DNA of 64,000 nt from Clostridium_AD sp050717545 (GCF_050717545.1 NZ_JBOITN010000034.1:71955-135954); one strand, 5' to 3'. Shown: positions 35,998 to 45,362, counted from the first letter of the stretch. Notes: a model not told the origin generated them from the letters alone. Numbers and translations are program-made.

Positions 35998-36987
35998 TTA
36001 ATTCTTAATAAATGCATAAAAACCAAAGATTATACAAGAGTAAAATGTAATCATTCTCCATAACAATATAGCAGCCAGTATATTATTAGCTGCAAAAAAC
36101 AAACCAAAGAACATAAAGAAGGCCCCTTCTGCTCCACCCACGGCTCCAGGTAATGGTATAAACGCCGTTAACATCATTACAAAAGCAGTTCCAGCTATCA
36201 TACTCTCAATATTCGCATTTCTCATACCGAAACTAAGATAAATAAGATAAGGAATAACAAAAATTATTGTTAACTGAAATATTGTATAAATAACAGCTTT
36301 AAACATTAATGCCTTGCTCTTATTTACTATCTCCATATTGTCATGAAATTGATTTAAATTGTCATTAATACGGTTTTCTAATTTTGACATATTCTTTACT
36401 AATTTAGTCTTTTTTAATATTTTAGATAAAAATGTTATTAATTTATGTGTTAGTTTTCTATATTTAGAGAATACAATCAAGAATATAATTATACCAGCAT
36501 TTATCGCAAATCCTATCCCAATTAAATAAAATAAATTACTCATTCTCGCTTTGAAGAAACTTGCTTTCCAAAGTATAAGCACTAAGGAATAAATAGTTAA
36601 AATTGCTTGATAAATAATAAATTTAATCATAAGAGCTGAACCAGAACTACCTACTCCTAGTCCTTGTTTTACCAGCGAATATAATTGCATTGGCTGACCG
36701 CCAGATGCAAATGGCGTTATCGAATTAAAATATTGTCCAATCATAGTAACTTTAAATGCTTTTTTAAATTTATAGTCTTTTTTTGTTAAAGATATAATAG
36801 TTTGTAACGTTTTAGCTTCAAAGCTCCAATATAATACCATTGAAAGAGCTGCAGCAACTATCCATTTAATTTGCAAATTATTCATTTGATGAATTAAATC
36901 CATCCACCCATGAGTGAATATAATTAGCAATACAAATATAATTACCGAAGTTATACCCAAAATGAAATTAAATTTATAATTTTTCAT
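35998..36987 (-). CDS. flippase-like integral membrane protein (LPG synthase TM region/UPF0104 family)
   Basis: A 329-residue protein with about eight hydrophobic segments. It shows FNSITPFASGGQPMQLYSLVKQG and TAFIPLPGAVGGAEGAFFMF, the two signature blocks of the MprF-N/UPF0104 lipid flippase-like family. It lies between two glycosyltransferase genes, 4 nt after the upstream one, so it may help move the glycolipid across the membrane or bring the enzymes to it. Confidence 0.85.
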   Translation of the reverse strand: MKNYKFNFILGITSVIIFVLLIIFTHGWMDLIHQMNNLQIKWIVAAALSMVLYWSFEAKTLQTIISLTKKDYKFKKAFKVTMIGQYFNSITPFASGGQPMQLYSLVKQGLGVGSSGSALMIKFIIYQAILTIYSLVLILWKASFFKARMSNLFYLIGIGFAINAGIIIFLIVFSKYRKLTHKLITFLSKILKKTKLVKNMSKLENRINDNLNQFHDNMEIVNKSKALMFKAVIYTIFQLTIIFVIPYLIYLSFGMRNANIESMIAGTAFVMMLTAFIPLPGAVGGAEGAFFMFFGLFFAANNILAAILLWRMITFYSCIIFGFYAFIKN

Positions 36988-36991
36988 TAGA

Positions 36992-38023
36992 TTACCTACC
37001 TTTTACCTTAGATACCTTGTTATAAAAATCTTTCCACATAGAAAGCACACTTTCTCTAGAGTAAAAATTATGTCCCCGCACTGCCTTATCTTTAGCCTGA
37101 TTGTAATAATTTAAATCATTTTTTAACTTTTCAATAACCCGAATGAACCCTTCATTATCATGTTCCTTTAAGTAATAATCAAATAATATATCCTCATACA
37201 GCTCCAAATCTCTTAACAATATTGGAGTGTGAGTATTCATTGCTTCAAGTATAGACATAGGAAAAAGCTCGTTATATGATGGCATAAAAAGCACATCAGA
37301 TACATTATATATATCATTCATCAAATCTCTTTCAACTATTCCTGTAAATAATAAATTTTTAGGTGCATTTTCCATTTTATTTTTCAGTTCCTTATAACCA
37401 TCAGTAATATTCCCAAAAGAAAACCCCCCTGCCCAAACAAATTGTATATTAGGAAGTTTTTTAGCTATACTAATAAAATCAAGTACACCTTTTCTAGTTT
37501 GTACCTGACCTACTCCGAGCACAACGAAAGCATCCCTTGGAATTTTCAATTTTTCCTTTGCAATATATTTATTTTCAATTGAAACATCATAAAACTTTTC
37601 AGTTGAAACAAAATTAGGAATGTACGTTATTTTTTTTCTATTTATATTGTAAGCTTCGAGTTTTGATATGAAATTAGGGTTTACTGTAACCAAATAATCC
37701 ATTTTTTTATAGAAACTTATAATATATTTATAAAAAATTTGTCTAATTAATTTAGGTAGTTTAATGCTTCCTTCAATAGTTTCAGGTAAAAAGTGCACAT
37801 AACATACAGTTACACCCTTTCTTTTAGCAAATGGCACACTTAAATAATGCTTTATATCAATAGTATGATAATGCATTATTTCAGTCATCGCTTTTTTATT
37901 TATTACAACTTTATATTCTTTATCTAATCCATTTTGAACTAAATTTACTTGTTCTAGGTAAGCTGACCCCACCCCTTGACCTTTGAATTTATCTGCTGAA
38001 GACAGCATATTTATAGTAGGCAT
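36992..38023 (-). CDS. glycosyltransferase family 4, probable second glycolipid sugar transferase
   Basis: A 343-residue GT-B protein with the N-terminal MLSSADKFKGQGVGSAYLEQ, VCYVHFLPETIEGS and the donor-site VLGVGQVQTRKGVLD and PSYNELFPMSILEAM. This resembles enzymes such as alpha-diglucosyl-diacylglycerol synthase and CpoA, which extend a monoglycosyl lipid. The ATG at 38023 follows AGGAG; the GTG at 38032 sits inside that site. It is the first gene of the three-gene unit. Confidence 0.72.
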   Translation of the reverse strand: MPTINMLSSADKFKGQGVGSAYLEQVNLVQNGLDKEYKVVINKKAMTEIMHYHTIDIKHYLSVPFAKRKGVTVCYVHFLPETIEGSIKLPKLIRQIFYKYIISFYKKMDYLVTVNPNFISKLEAYNINRKKITYIPNFVSTEKFYDVSIENKYIAKEKLKIPRDAFVVLGVGQVQTRKGVLDFISIAKKLPNIQFVWAGGFSFGNITDGYKELKNKMENAPKNLLFTGIVERDLMNDIYNVSDVLFMPSYNELFPMSILEAMNTHTPILLRDLELYEDILFDYYLKEHDNEGFIRVIEKLKNDLNYYNQAKDKAVRGHNFYSRESVLSMWKDFYNKVSKVKGR

Positions 38024-38278
38024 TCTAGTCACTCCTAACTAATGTAACTTTGCTTATATATTTATTGTACTCTACTATTATTAAAAATTGATTAATGTTA
38101 CCTTAAAATTTTCTTAAATCTCCCAAATAACTATTAAGTGCTACACATAAACTATCTTGCCCAATTAATTATTTTTTAATATTAATTCATTATATTTTAG
38201 TTATATGCTCATATTCCATAAATTTACCACTTATATTTTAATAAAAAACTGGAGCTGATAAATATGATGAATACTGAA
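38024..38278. other. intergenic region, no gene supported
   Basis: AT-rich sequence upstream of the glycolipid operon. It contains a short plus-strand frame starting at 38264 (ATG ATG, 15 codons, with GGAG 9 nt before) that runs into the terminator hairpin; see findings. Confidence 0.4.
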
Positions 38279-38327
38279 AATAAACAAGAAACCTCTAACA
38301 TGTTAAGTTAGAGGTTTCTTGTTTATT
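38279..38327 (-). terminator. strong terminator hairpin downstream of the CPBP protease gene
   Basis: Perfect 21-bp stem: left arm 38279-38299, right arm 38307-38327, with a 7-nt loop. Core arms are gaaacctctaac / gttagaggtttc. Confidence 0.85.
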
Positions 38328-38370
38328 AATAAAATTTTGTTTTATTTTCACTCTAACATAATAAAAATAT

Positions 38371-39213
38371 CTACATTTCCATATGTTTTTTATATATTTT
38401 TGGTTTAATGTTAGTTTTATTTGAATTAGACCCACCATAAACTATAACTAAAAGTATAACTCCTACTAGTAGAAACAATCCATGAATTTCTATAGCATAC
38501 TTTCCACCTATTAATGAAAACATTGAAGAAATCGAAAGTGCTAAAAAATTATTTACAAAATGGGCAAATATGCTTAAATAAATTGATCCTGTTCTTAAAT
38601 ATATAGAGCCAAGAGCTAGACCTAAAAAAAATGCATTTATTCCTTGAGGAACATTCATATGTACTAATGCAAAAAATAATGCAGAGGCAACAAGTGCTAT
38701 ACCCTGATTTATTTTTTTGGACATCCCTTTTAGCAATATCCCTCTAAAAATAATCTCTTCATATATAGGTGATACCACCATAACACTAAGCATTAATATA
38801 ATTGGTGAAACAGAAAGATCACTAAAGGATTCATTTATAAAATCTGGCATAGAAATATTACTAACCCAAAAGATTACGCTGTTATCAAATATCAAACGAA
38901 AAGCTATAATTATAAGCCCTGCATAAACATAATCACTAAGATTTAAGTAATGTTTAGTTTTTTGCTCATCTGATTTGTTACTAAGCCATTTGAATAAAAT
39001 AATGATAACATAATATTTAACCAGTACCCCGAAAACAAAAACTACATAAGGTACTACCTTTTCAAATCGTCCAGAAAATAAATTTAAAAACTCAACTGGC
39101 ATTTGTCCTAGCGCTTCTAATAAAATTGAAAGAACCATTACACATATAGCTTTAATAATTCCCATTCTTTTAATATTAGTGCTTCCATTTTCTATGTTAT
39201 CTAAAAATTTCAC
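38371..39213 (-). CDS. CPBP family intramembrane glutamic endopeptidase
   Basis: A 280-residue membrane protein with about seven hydrophobic segments. The catalytic motifs of the Abi/CPBP family are present: PIYEEIIFRGILLKG (EExxxR) near residues 154-168, FFALVHMN (FxxxH) near 195, and HFVNNFLA near 230. In other bacteria such proteases mature peptides or defend against bacteriocins. The GTG start is the only one near the N-terminal membrane segment. Single gene. Confidence 0.87.
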   Translation of the reverse strand: MKFLDNIENGSTNIKRMGIIKAICVMVLSILLEALGQMPVEFLNLFSGRFEKVVPYVVFVFGVLVKYYVIIILFKWLSNKSDEQKTKHYLNLSDYVYAGLIIIAFRLIFDNSVIFWVSNISMPDFINESFSDLSVSPIILMLSVMVVSPIYEEIIFRGILLKGMSKKINQGIALVASALFFALVHMNVPQGINAFFLGLALGSIYLRTGSIYLSIFAHFVNNFLALSISSMFSLIGGKYAIEIHGLFLLVGVILLVIVYGGSNSNKTNIKPKIYKKHMEM

Positions 39214-39438
39214 TCCATCACTCTCTCTAACTTATTGTACTCCTCCAAAATCTGTACAATTAACATATATTTTTTATCTTATCTACACCTATAGATATTT
39301 AAAAAGGATTACTCCCTTTCTAATATCACACAACTAAGTGTAACATACATTTTATTTATCATATATTAACTTAGTGCAAATTCTGTTATCTATAATCACT
39401 ACTATATGTCATGACTTAATATTTTATTCCATAAAAAA

Positions 39439-39484
39439 ATCTGTGTTTCTTATATTGTAAACTCCAATATTAAGAAACACAGAT
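39439..39484 (-). terminator. rho-independent terminator of the CAP-domain gene
   Basis: Hairpin atctgtgtttctt / aagaaacacagat with a further internal tatattg/caatat pairing, 15 nt after the stop; T-rich on the minus strand. Confidence 0.8.
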
Positions 39485-39498
39485 ATGTATTTAGCTAC

Positions 39499-40284
39499 TT
39501 ATTTTCCAATAAACTGTTGAGTCCAATAAATAGATCCATTAGTGTTTTTAGCTAGTCCCACTCCTATTTCAGTAAAATTCTTACTTAAAATATTAGCTCT
39601 GTGTCCCGGAGAATTCATCCAACCATTCATTACTGAGGCCGCAGTTGGCTGACCCATAGCAATATTTTCACCAGCTGCTGTATATGTTATACCAAATTGT
39701 TTCATCATATCAAAAGGTGATCCATAAGTTGGTGATGTATGAGAAAAATAGTTATTCTTCGCCATATCCTCTGACTTTGTTCTAGCTACATTCGAAAGCT
39801 TAACATTTTCTTTTAATGGAGCTAGTCCTTGTTTTGATCTTTCCTGATTAACTAGTGTAACTACTTCTTTTTCTAATTTATTATCTGCAGATAAAGTTGG
39901 TGCTGTTGTTGTCTTACTAGGAGTTGCCTTTGTAGGGGTAGCCTCCACTGGAGTTGCCTTCGCTGGTGCTTCCTTAACAGGCGTTGGTGCTTCCTTGACA
40001 GGTGTTGGCGCTGCCTTAACGGGTGATGTTGCTTCCTTAGCAGGTGTTGTCTTAGTAGGTGCTGCCTTCGCAGGAACTACCTTTGTAGGTGCCTTTACCT
40101 GAGGCTTAACTGTTAAATACGCTGGAAGTTGAATTCCATACTTAGCACATATCTGCTGAAGGTTGCTTCCTGTAATAACTGTGTAACTTACGGTATTAAA
40201 ATCTTGTGCGTACACTGCTGTACTTATTCCTGTTGTTGCTAAAATACCTACTGATAATATTAATGCTCTTAAAGTTTTCTTCAT
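39499..40284 (-). CDS. secreted CAP-domain protein (YkwD/SCP family) with a Pro/Ala/Thr-rich linker
   Basis: A 261-residue exported protein. The signal peptide covers about residues 1-26. A short segment (VSYTVITGSNLQQICAKYGI) resembles the beginning of a LysM domain but stops short of a full repeat. Residues about 62-130 are a low-complexity linker of KAAPTPVKEAPT-type repeats. The C-terminal CAP domain (about 135-261) has LVNQERSKQGLAPL, NYFSHTSPTYG, GENIAMG and the final GVGLAKNTNGSIYWTQQF. Such proteins are common on clostridial cells and spores; activity is unknown. Confidence 0.87.
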   Translation of the reverse strand: MKKTLRALILSVGILATTGISTAVYAQDFNTVSYTVITGSNLQQICAKYGIQLPAYLTVKPQVKAPTKVVPAKAAPTKTTPAKEATSPVKAAPTPVKEAPTPVKEAPAKATPVEATPTKATPSKTTTAPTLSADNKLEKEVVTLVNQERSKQGLAPLKENVKLSNVARTKSEDMAKNNYFSHTSPTYGSPFDMMKQFGITYTAAGENIAMGQPTAASVMNGWMNSPGHRANILSKNFTEIGVGLAKNTNGSIYWTQQFIGK

Positions 40285-40702
40285 CTTTTGTACCTCACTT
40301 TTCTAATTTTAATATACAAAGCATTATTTTTTCTTTGTATACCTATACTAACATCTAAATTATGTTTACAGTTTTTTTATTAATGGAAATCATGTCGTAA
40401 TTTGTCATAATTACATATATTTATAGTTAATACGCTTATATTTAATATTTAGGAACTATTTCTATCTTCTTTTATATAATATATATATATCAAGAAAATA
40501 ATTTCATAAAAATGTATATTTAAATTAATTATGTAAATAATATACTATAAGTCCATCTTATTAGTTCAAAATGGAGAATTTTGAAAACGTTTATAGGGGC
40601 GTTCGTCTATTCGTGGCTAAATAATAAATTTAATAATAATTAAGCTGCGATAAATATTCTAACTCTATTTCAAAATGCTTATTAGTGAAAGGAAGTATAT
40701 AA
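40285..40702. other. 418-nt intergenic region, divergent promoters expected
   Basis: AT-rich, with one GC-richer patch (ggggcgttcgtctattcgtgg, near 40597-40617) that stands out from its surroundings but matches no riboswitch I know. No gene is supported. It should contain the promoters of the two divergent flanking genes. Confidence 0.4.
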
Positions 40703-40897
40703 ATGGTTGATATGTATTATAGGCTTGTAAAGGCAGGACTAAGAACAATTCATAATGTACCAGATCAGTTTAGAGATGCTGTAATTGAAAATTTAACACC
40801 TTTAGCATCAAGTGTCGATGCTAATCAAACATCAGTTGCTTCTAGCGTAAGCGACATAAGTAATTCTGACACACCACTTAACCTTATAACAAACTAA
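40703..40897 (+). CDS. small phage-type protein (CD1375-like)
   Basis: A 64-residue protein beginning MVDMYYRLVKAGLRTIHNVPDQFRDAVIENL. This matches the YY.LV..GLRT...VP...R..V pattern of the small CD1375/XkdX-like proteins usually encoded among prophage tail genes. The tail is Ser/Asp/Asn-rich. AAGGAAG precedes the ATG, and the gene has its own terminator. No other phage gene lies nearby, so it is a stand-alone gene. Confidence 0.65.
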   Translation: MVDMYYRLVKAGLRTIHNVPDQFRDAVIENLTPLASSVDANQTSVASSVSDISNSDTPLNLITN

Positions 40898-40909
40898 TAT
40901 TTAGCACAT

Positions 40910-40937
40910 AAAAAAAGACTTTTATTAGTCTTTTTTT
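40910..40937 (+). terminator. terminator of the small phage-type gene
   Basis: Hairpin aaaaaaagact / agtcttttttt with a 6-nt loop, 12 nt after the stop and followed by T residues. Confidence 0.82.
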
Positions 40938-40976
40938 ATTGCCTTTTTACCTGCTCATAATAATTATTCCAAATTT

Positions 40977-41022
40977 AAAATAACACAATGTATAATTTAT
41001 AGCTTGTACATTGTGTTATTTT
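40977..41022. terminator. second hairpin upstream of potA
   Basis: 16-bp stem aaaataacacaatgta / tacattgtgttatttt with a 14-nt loop, then T-rich sequence. It lies 115 nt before the potA start, between the phage-type gene and the pot operon. It may be a leftover terminator or act on read-through into pot. Confidence 0.6.
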
Positions 41023-41136
41023 TATTATTTTAAATCAAGAAATATCATAAAATATAGAACATTATGGTATTATAGAAAGTAAGTAATTTTAAAAATTATT
41101 AATTTAAGTATAAAAAATACGGGGGGGACTTAGAAA

Positions 41137-42210
41137 TTGTCAGAAATCATATTAGAAATGGACAATATAATAAAAAACTTTGAAAATCAAGAAGTCATTA
41201 AGAATATATCGCTATCTATAAAAAAAGGTGAGTTTCTAACGTTACTAGGCCCAAGCGGTTGTGGGAAAACAACAACCTTAAGAATAATAGCTGGTTTTGA
41301 AAATCCAACAAGTGGTAGTGTCCTGCTTGAAGGTAGTCATGTTGAAAACAAACAGCCTAATGAACGAAATGTAAATACAGTATTTCAAAATTATGCATTA
41401 TTTCCACACATGAATGTGTTTGATAATATAGCCTATGCTTTAAAAATTAGAAAGGTTAATAAGGTAGAAATAAAAAAAAGAGTTAGAGAAATGCTTAGCT
41501 TAGTGCAGTTAGATGGATATGAAAAAAGAAAAACAGACCAATTAAGCGGTGGTCAAAAACAAAGAGTTGCAATAGGTAGGGCATTAATAAATAAGCCCAA
41601 AATATTACTACTAGACGAGCCTTTAGGCGCACTTGATTTAAAACTTAGAAAGCAAATGCAAGTTGAGCTCAAAAAACTTCAGAAAAAGTTACAGATTACC
41701 TTCGTATATGTTACCCATGATCAGGAGGAAGCTCTTAATATGTCAGATAGGATAGCAGTTATGAATGAAGGAGTTATAGAACAGATAGGCACCCCTGAAG
41801 ATATTTATGAGAGACCACAAACAAAATTTGTAGCAAGTTTTATTGGAGAATCTAATTTAATTAAGACTAAAATAAAAAAAATTGACGAACAAAAAATATC
41901 TGTTCACTTCGGTGAAAATGATATGAACGTAGACTATAAAGATTATGATAATTCTGGAAATAAAGAAAGTTATATTTTAATAAGACCTGAAAACATTAAA
42001 TATAGTACATTAAAACCACAATTTGGACTTATTGCAATAATAAAGGAACATAGCTATATCGGATCTATTATTAAAACTACTATGGAACTTGAAAGTGGAC
42101 TAGAAATTATAGCTTACGATTATGATAAAAAGAAGGATTTAATAGAAATAGGTAGCACGGTTTGGATGTCCTTCGAACCTGAAGACGTAGTTATAGTAGA
42201 AGAAGGTTAG
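41137..42210 (+). CDS. potA: spermidine/putrescine ABC transporter ATP-binding protein
   Basis: A 357-residue ATPase: Walker A GPSGCGKTT (38-46), signature LSGGQ (136-140), Walker B LLLDEPLGALD (about 157-167), VTHDQEEA H-loop, and a C-terminal regulatory TOBE-type domain (after about residue 240, with YILIRPENIKYS). The TTG start follows a run of seven G residues. It heads the potABCD operon, and the order A-B-C-D is the classical polyamine importer arrangement. Confidence 0.92.
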   Translation: MSEIILEMDNIIKNFENQEVIKNISLSIKKGEFLTLLGPSGCGKTTTLRIIAGFENPTSGSVLLEGSHVENKQPNERNVNTVFQNYALFPHMNVFDNIAYALKIRKVNKVEIKKRVREMLSLVQLDGYEKRKTDQLSGGQKQRVAIGRALINKPKILLLDEPLGALDLKLRKQMQVELKKLQKKLQITFVYVTHDQEEALNMSDRIAVMNEGVIEQIGTPEDIYERPQTKFVASFIGESNLIKTKIKKIDEQKISVHFGENDMNVDYKDYDNSGNKESYILIRPENIKYSTLKPQFGLIAIIKEHSYIGSIIKTTMELESGLEIIAYDYDKKKDLIEIGSTVWMSFEPEDVVIVEEG

Positions 42211-42218
42211 GTGAAAAA

Positions 42219-43076
42219 ATGAGAAAGAAAAAGATTGATGTTTTAAAGGGTTTAACTATAGGACCAATATCATTTTGGATGCTTTTCTTCGTTGCGGTGC
42301 CCCTTTTGTATATTGTGTTTATCAGTTTTATGCAAAGAGGTGATGATGGTTCCATAGTCTATATACCAACAATTTCGAATTATACAAGAATGGCCAGTTC
42401 ATTATACGTTAAGGTGTTTTGGGACTCTATAGTAGTAGCATTTGTTACAACGTTATTTAGCTTGGTTTTTGGGTATCCTTTTGCATACTTTGCTACTAAG
42501 CTAAAAAAATACAAAATTGCAATAATGCTTTTAATAATGGCACCTTTTTTAACTAATTCATTAATACGTACTTATGGGTGGATTGTAATTTTAAGTACCA
42601 ATGGGTCATTAAACCATATACTACTTATAACTGGGATTATTAAAGAACCATTAAAGATGTTATATTCCTATGGAGCAGTAATGATTGGAATGATATATAC
42701 AATGTTTCCATTTATGGTGCTTCCACTTTATAATTCAATAGATAAACTGGATAAATCTTATATAGAAGCCTCTAAAGATCTTGGGGCTAGTAGCTGGAAG
42801 ACTTTTATAAACGTTACATTACCTCTAACTATGCCTGGGATAGTCGCTGGTTGCATTCTAGTGTTTGTACCCTCTGTAGGACTCTTTTTCATACCAGACC
42901 TAATGGGTGGAAGCAATGTAATGCTCATTGGAAATCTTATTAGAAATCAATTTTTACAAGCAAACGATTGGCCATTTGGCGCAGCATTATCAATTGTAAT
43001 GATTTTTATATCCTTAATTTTAATTTTATTTTACGTAAAAATTATTGGTAAAAAATTAGACGCGGAGGTGTTCTAA
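42219..43076 (+). CDS. potB: spermidine/putrescine ABC transporter permease PotB
   Basis: A 285-residue permease with six membrane segments and the EAA loop IEASKDLGASSWKTFINVTLPLTMPGI (shown in part: EASKDLGASSWKTF). Its ribosome binding site lies 8 nt after the potA stop, and its stop overlaps the potC ATG (TAATG). It forms the channel with PotC. Confidence 0.92.
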   Translation: MRKKKIDVLKGLTIGPISFWMLFFVAVPLLYIVFISFMQRGDDGSIVYIPTISNYTRMASSLYVKVFWDSIVVAFVTTLFSLVFGYPFAYFATKLKKYKIAIMLLIMAPFLTNSLIRTYGWIVILSTNGSLNHILLITGIIKEPLKMLYSYGAVMIGMIYTMFPFMVLPLYNSIDKLDKSYIEASKDLGASSWKTFINVTLPLTMPGIVAGCILVFVPSVGLFFIPDLMGGSNVMLIGNLIRNQFLQANDWPFGAALSIVMIFISLILILFYVKIIGKKLDAEVF

Positions 43077-43858
43077 TGGATTCAAAGTTATCAAAAGTAT
43101 TAGAAAGAACGTATATATTTTGTATTTTCGCATTTTTATATGTTCCGTTTGCAATAATTATTATGTACTCTTTTAATTCAGCCCAGTCAAATGTAGTTTT
43201 TAGTGGATTTACTCTTGATTGGTACACTAAGTTATTTAATGATGACGATGTACTCACTGCACTTTTAAATAGTTTAACCATTGCAACTTTAAGTACTATT
43301 ATCTCAGCAGTAATTGGAACAATTGGAGCTCTTGGGCTAAAAAGGCATAAGTTTAAAGGAAAAGGAATTATAGATTCACTTCTCTATATCCCAATTGTAA
43401 TCCCAGAAATAATTATGGGAATATCATTACTTGTATTTTTCTCAATACTTCAATTGGATTTTGGTATATTTACATTAGTACTTGCACATACAACCTTTTG
43501 TATACCATTTGTACTTATAAATGTTAAGTCGAGACTTGCGGATTTTGACATGTCAATTGAAGATGCCGCAATGGATTTAGGTGCCTCAAAACTTACTGTG
43601 TTTAGAACAATTACGCTTCCATCTATTTTTCCAGCAGTTATTTCGGGGTCCATGCTTGCGTTTGCTTTATCACTAGATGACGTAATCATAAATATTTTTA
43701 TAAGTGGACCAGAAAGTACTACACTGCCAATCAAGATATTTTCAATGCTAAAATTTGGACTTTCTCCAGAAATAAACGCATTGAGTACAATCATGTTACT
43801 TACAACTTTTGTTATTTTAATATTATCACAAGGAATAAAACTTAAAAAAGACGAATAA
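43076..43858 (+). CDS. potC: spermidine/putrescine ABC transporter permease PotC
   Basis: A 260-residue permease with six membrane segments. It has the PotC start pattern LYVPFAIIIMYSFNSA, GFTLDWYTKLF and the EAA loop DAAMDLGASKLTVFRTITLP. GAGGTG lies 5 nt before the ATG, which overlaps the potB stop. The C-terminus is lysine-rich and cytoplasmic. Confidence 0.92.
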   Translation: MDSKLSKVLERTYIFCIFAFLYVPFAIIIMYSFNSAQSNVVFSGFTLDWYTKLFNDDDVLTALLNSLTIATLSTIISAVIGTIGALGLKRHKFKGKGIIDSLLYIPIVIPEIIMGISLLVFFSILQLDFGIFTLVLAHTTFCIPFVLINVKSRLADFDMSIEDAAMDLGASKLTVFRTITLPSIFPAVISGSMLAFALSLDDVIINIFISGPESTTLPIKIFSMLKFGLSPEINALSTIMLLTTFVILILSQGIKLKKDE

Positions 43859-43909
43859 AATACATTTACAACAAAGTTTTACACTTATAAAAAAATTAGG
43901 GGGATTTAT

Positions 43910-44986
43910 ATGTTAAAAAAACGATTTAAAGCACTAATTATTTTACTCACCGTCTCAATTATGGGCTCAACACTTGTTGGTTGCTCAAAATCAAATACGG
44001 CAAAGACTAATACTGAAAAAATAGTTAATATTTATACTTGGGCAAATTATGTTCCTGATACTGTTGTTAAAAGCTTTGAAAAAAGCACAGGAATCAAGGT
44101 TAATTATAGCAACTTCTCAACAAACGAAGAGATGTTTGCAAAACTACAAGCATCTAAAGGTGGCCAATATGATGTAGTCATTTGCTCAGATTATATGGTT
44201 CAAATTATGGCAAAACAGACAAATGTATTACTCAAACCTATGGATACATCTGCAATTACTAATTATAAGAATTTAGATAAGGCTTATTTAAATCAATATT
44301 ACGATAAGACTAATAAATATTCAGTGCCTTACTCACTAGGAAGCCAAATGATAGTTTATAACCCTGATAAAGTGAAAATAGATATTAAAGGAATAAGCGA
44401 TTTATGGGACCCATCTTTAAAAGGTTCAGTAGTTTTATTAGAAGACTCAAGATCTGTTATAGGAATGGCATTAACAAAACTTGGTTACAGCATCAATGAA
44501 ACGGATCCAGCAAAACTTGCCCAGGCTAAAGCAGAACTCAAAACATTAAGACCTAACGTTAAAGTGTTTGATGCTGATACACCAATGACTAGCTTAATTA
44601 ATGGAGATACAAATATAGGAGTTATGTGGGGATCACAAGCATCAGCAGCACTTAAAGGAAATCCAAAGTTTAAAATTGTTTATCCGAAAGAAGGTATGCA
44701 ATTTGGAACAGATAATTTAGTAATACCTGTAAAAGCACCACATCAGGAAAATGCCCAAAAATTTATAAACTATGTACTTGATGGTAAAATAAGTAGTGAA
44801 GTTACAACTAGTATAGAATATATTAATGTCACTACAGCAGCTAAAGAATTTATGCCACAATCAGTTCTTGATAACAAAGCTATTTATGTTCCTAATGAAG
44901 AATTCACTAAAGCTAAACATTTAGAGGATGCTGGTAGTGCATCTAAAGATTATGATTTAATTTGGTCAGAATTTAAACAACAATAA
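43910..44986 (+). CDS. potD: polyamine-binding lipoprotein PotD
   Basis: A 358-residue lipoprotein with lipobox LVGC (Cys25). The mature protein has VNIYTWANYVPDTVV at its start and YDVVICSDYMVQIM, then SVPYSLGSQMIVYN and NIGVMWGSQASAAL, the usual PotD/PotF landmarks. It captures spermidine or putrescine outside the membrane for PotABC. A GGGGG site precedes the ATG, and a terminator follows the gene. Confidence 0.92.
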   Translation: MLKKRFKALIILLTVSIMGSTLVGCSKSNTAKTNTEKIVNIYTWANYVPDTVVKSFEKSTGIKVNYSNFSTNEEMFAKLQASKGGQYDVVICSDYMVQIMAKQTNVLLKPMDTSAITNYKNLDKAYLNQYYDKTNKYSVPYSLGSQMIVYNPDKVKIDIKGISDLWDPSLKGSVVLLEDSRSVIGMALTKLGYSINETDPAKLAQAKAELKTLRPNVKVFDADTPMTSLINGDTNIGVMWGSQASAALKGNPKFKIVYPKEGMQFGTDNLVIPVKAPHQENAQKFINYVLDGKISSEVTTSIEYINVTTAAKEFMPQSVLDNKAIYVPNEEFTKAKHLEDAGSASKDYDLIWSEFKQQ

Positions 44987-45016
44987 AATAACCTATTAGA
45001 TAGAACTTTGACTTAA

Positions 45017-45063
45017 AACAAATAAACGTGTTGCCTAAACTTAGTGGCTTCATGTTTATTTGT
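45017..45063 (+). terminator. terminator of the potABCD operon
   Basis: Arms aacaaataaacgtg and catgtttatttgt form a 13-bp stem with one G-T pair, starting 30 nt after the potD stop and followed by T/A-rich sequence. Confidence 0.7.
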
Positions 45064-45249
45064 ATAGTTACATATAATATTCTTCTAAATATTAAACTTG
45101 AATTTATAAACATAGAGGATAATCATTTAACTCGTCCTGAATTTCATCATTTACTATCATTTTTGTATACCGCACTAGAAAATGATACACCAATTGCATT
45201 TCTCAATCTAGATAATGGAGATGAAAAAGGAATTTCTATAGTTATATAA
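45064..45249 (+). pseudogene. short unrecognised reading frame, probably a gene remnant
   Basis: The frame is open from inside the pot terminator, but no ribosome binding site or start codon can be defended. The encoded segment (FINIEDNHLTRPEFHHLLSF... ending in DEKGISIVI) looks like a soluble protein piece of about 55 residues. Part of it (INIEDNHL) resembles ITIEDYNLL in the next small frame, which suggests a partial duplication. No family is recognised. Confidence 0.3.
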
Positions 45250-45269
45250 TTAAAGAAAGAGGTGTATAA

Positions 45270-45347
45270 ATGTTTAATTATATAACAATAGAGGATTATA
45301 ATTTGTTAAATGTTAATGATAGTTTGTATGTAAATTTCAATTATTGA
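45270..45347 (+). CDS. 25-residue small reading frame with a good ribosome binding site
   Basis: ATG at 45270 follows AAAGAGGTG by 5 nt and encodes MFNYITIEDYNLLNVNDSLY plus five residues. It lies 15 nt before the DUF6930-like gene and may be a leader or the start of a lost gene. It resembles part of the preceding remnant. Confidence 0.35.
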   Translation: MFNYITIEDYNLLNVNDSLYVNFNY

Positions 45348-45362
45348 GAGGATTGATCAATT

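Noticed and set aside
40597..40617. GC-richer patch as a riboswitch
   Set aside because: It matches no riboswitch consensus I can recall, and no supporting stems were evident around it.
40703..40897. Small acid-soluble spore protein
   Set aside because: The protein lacks the SASP motifs and is not basic; the YYRLVKAGLRT start fits the phage-type small protein better.
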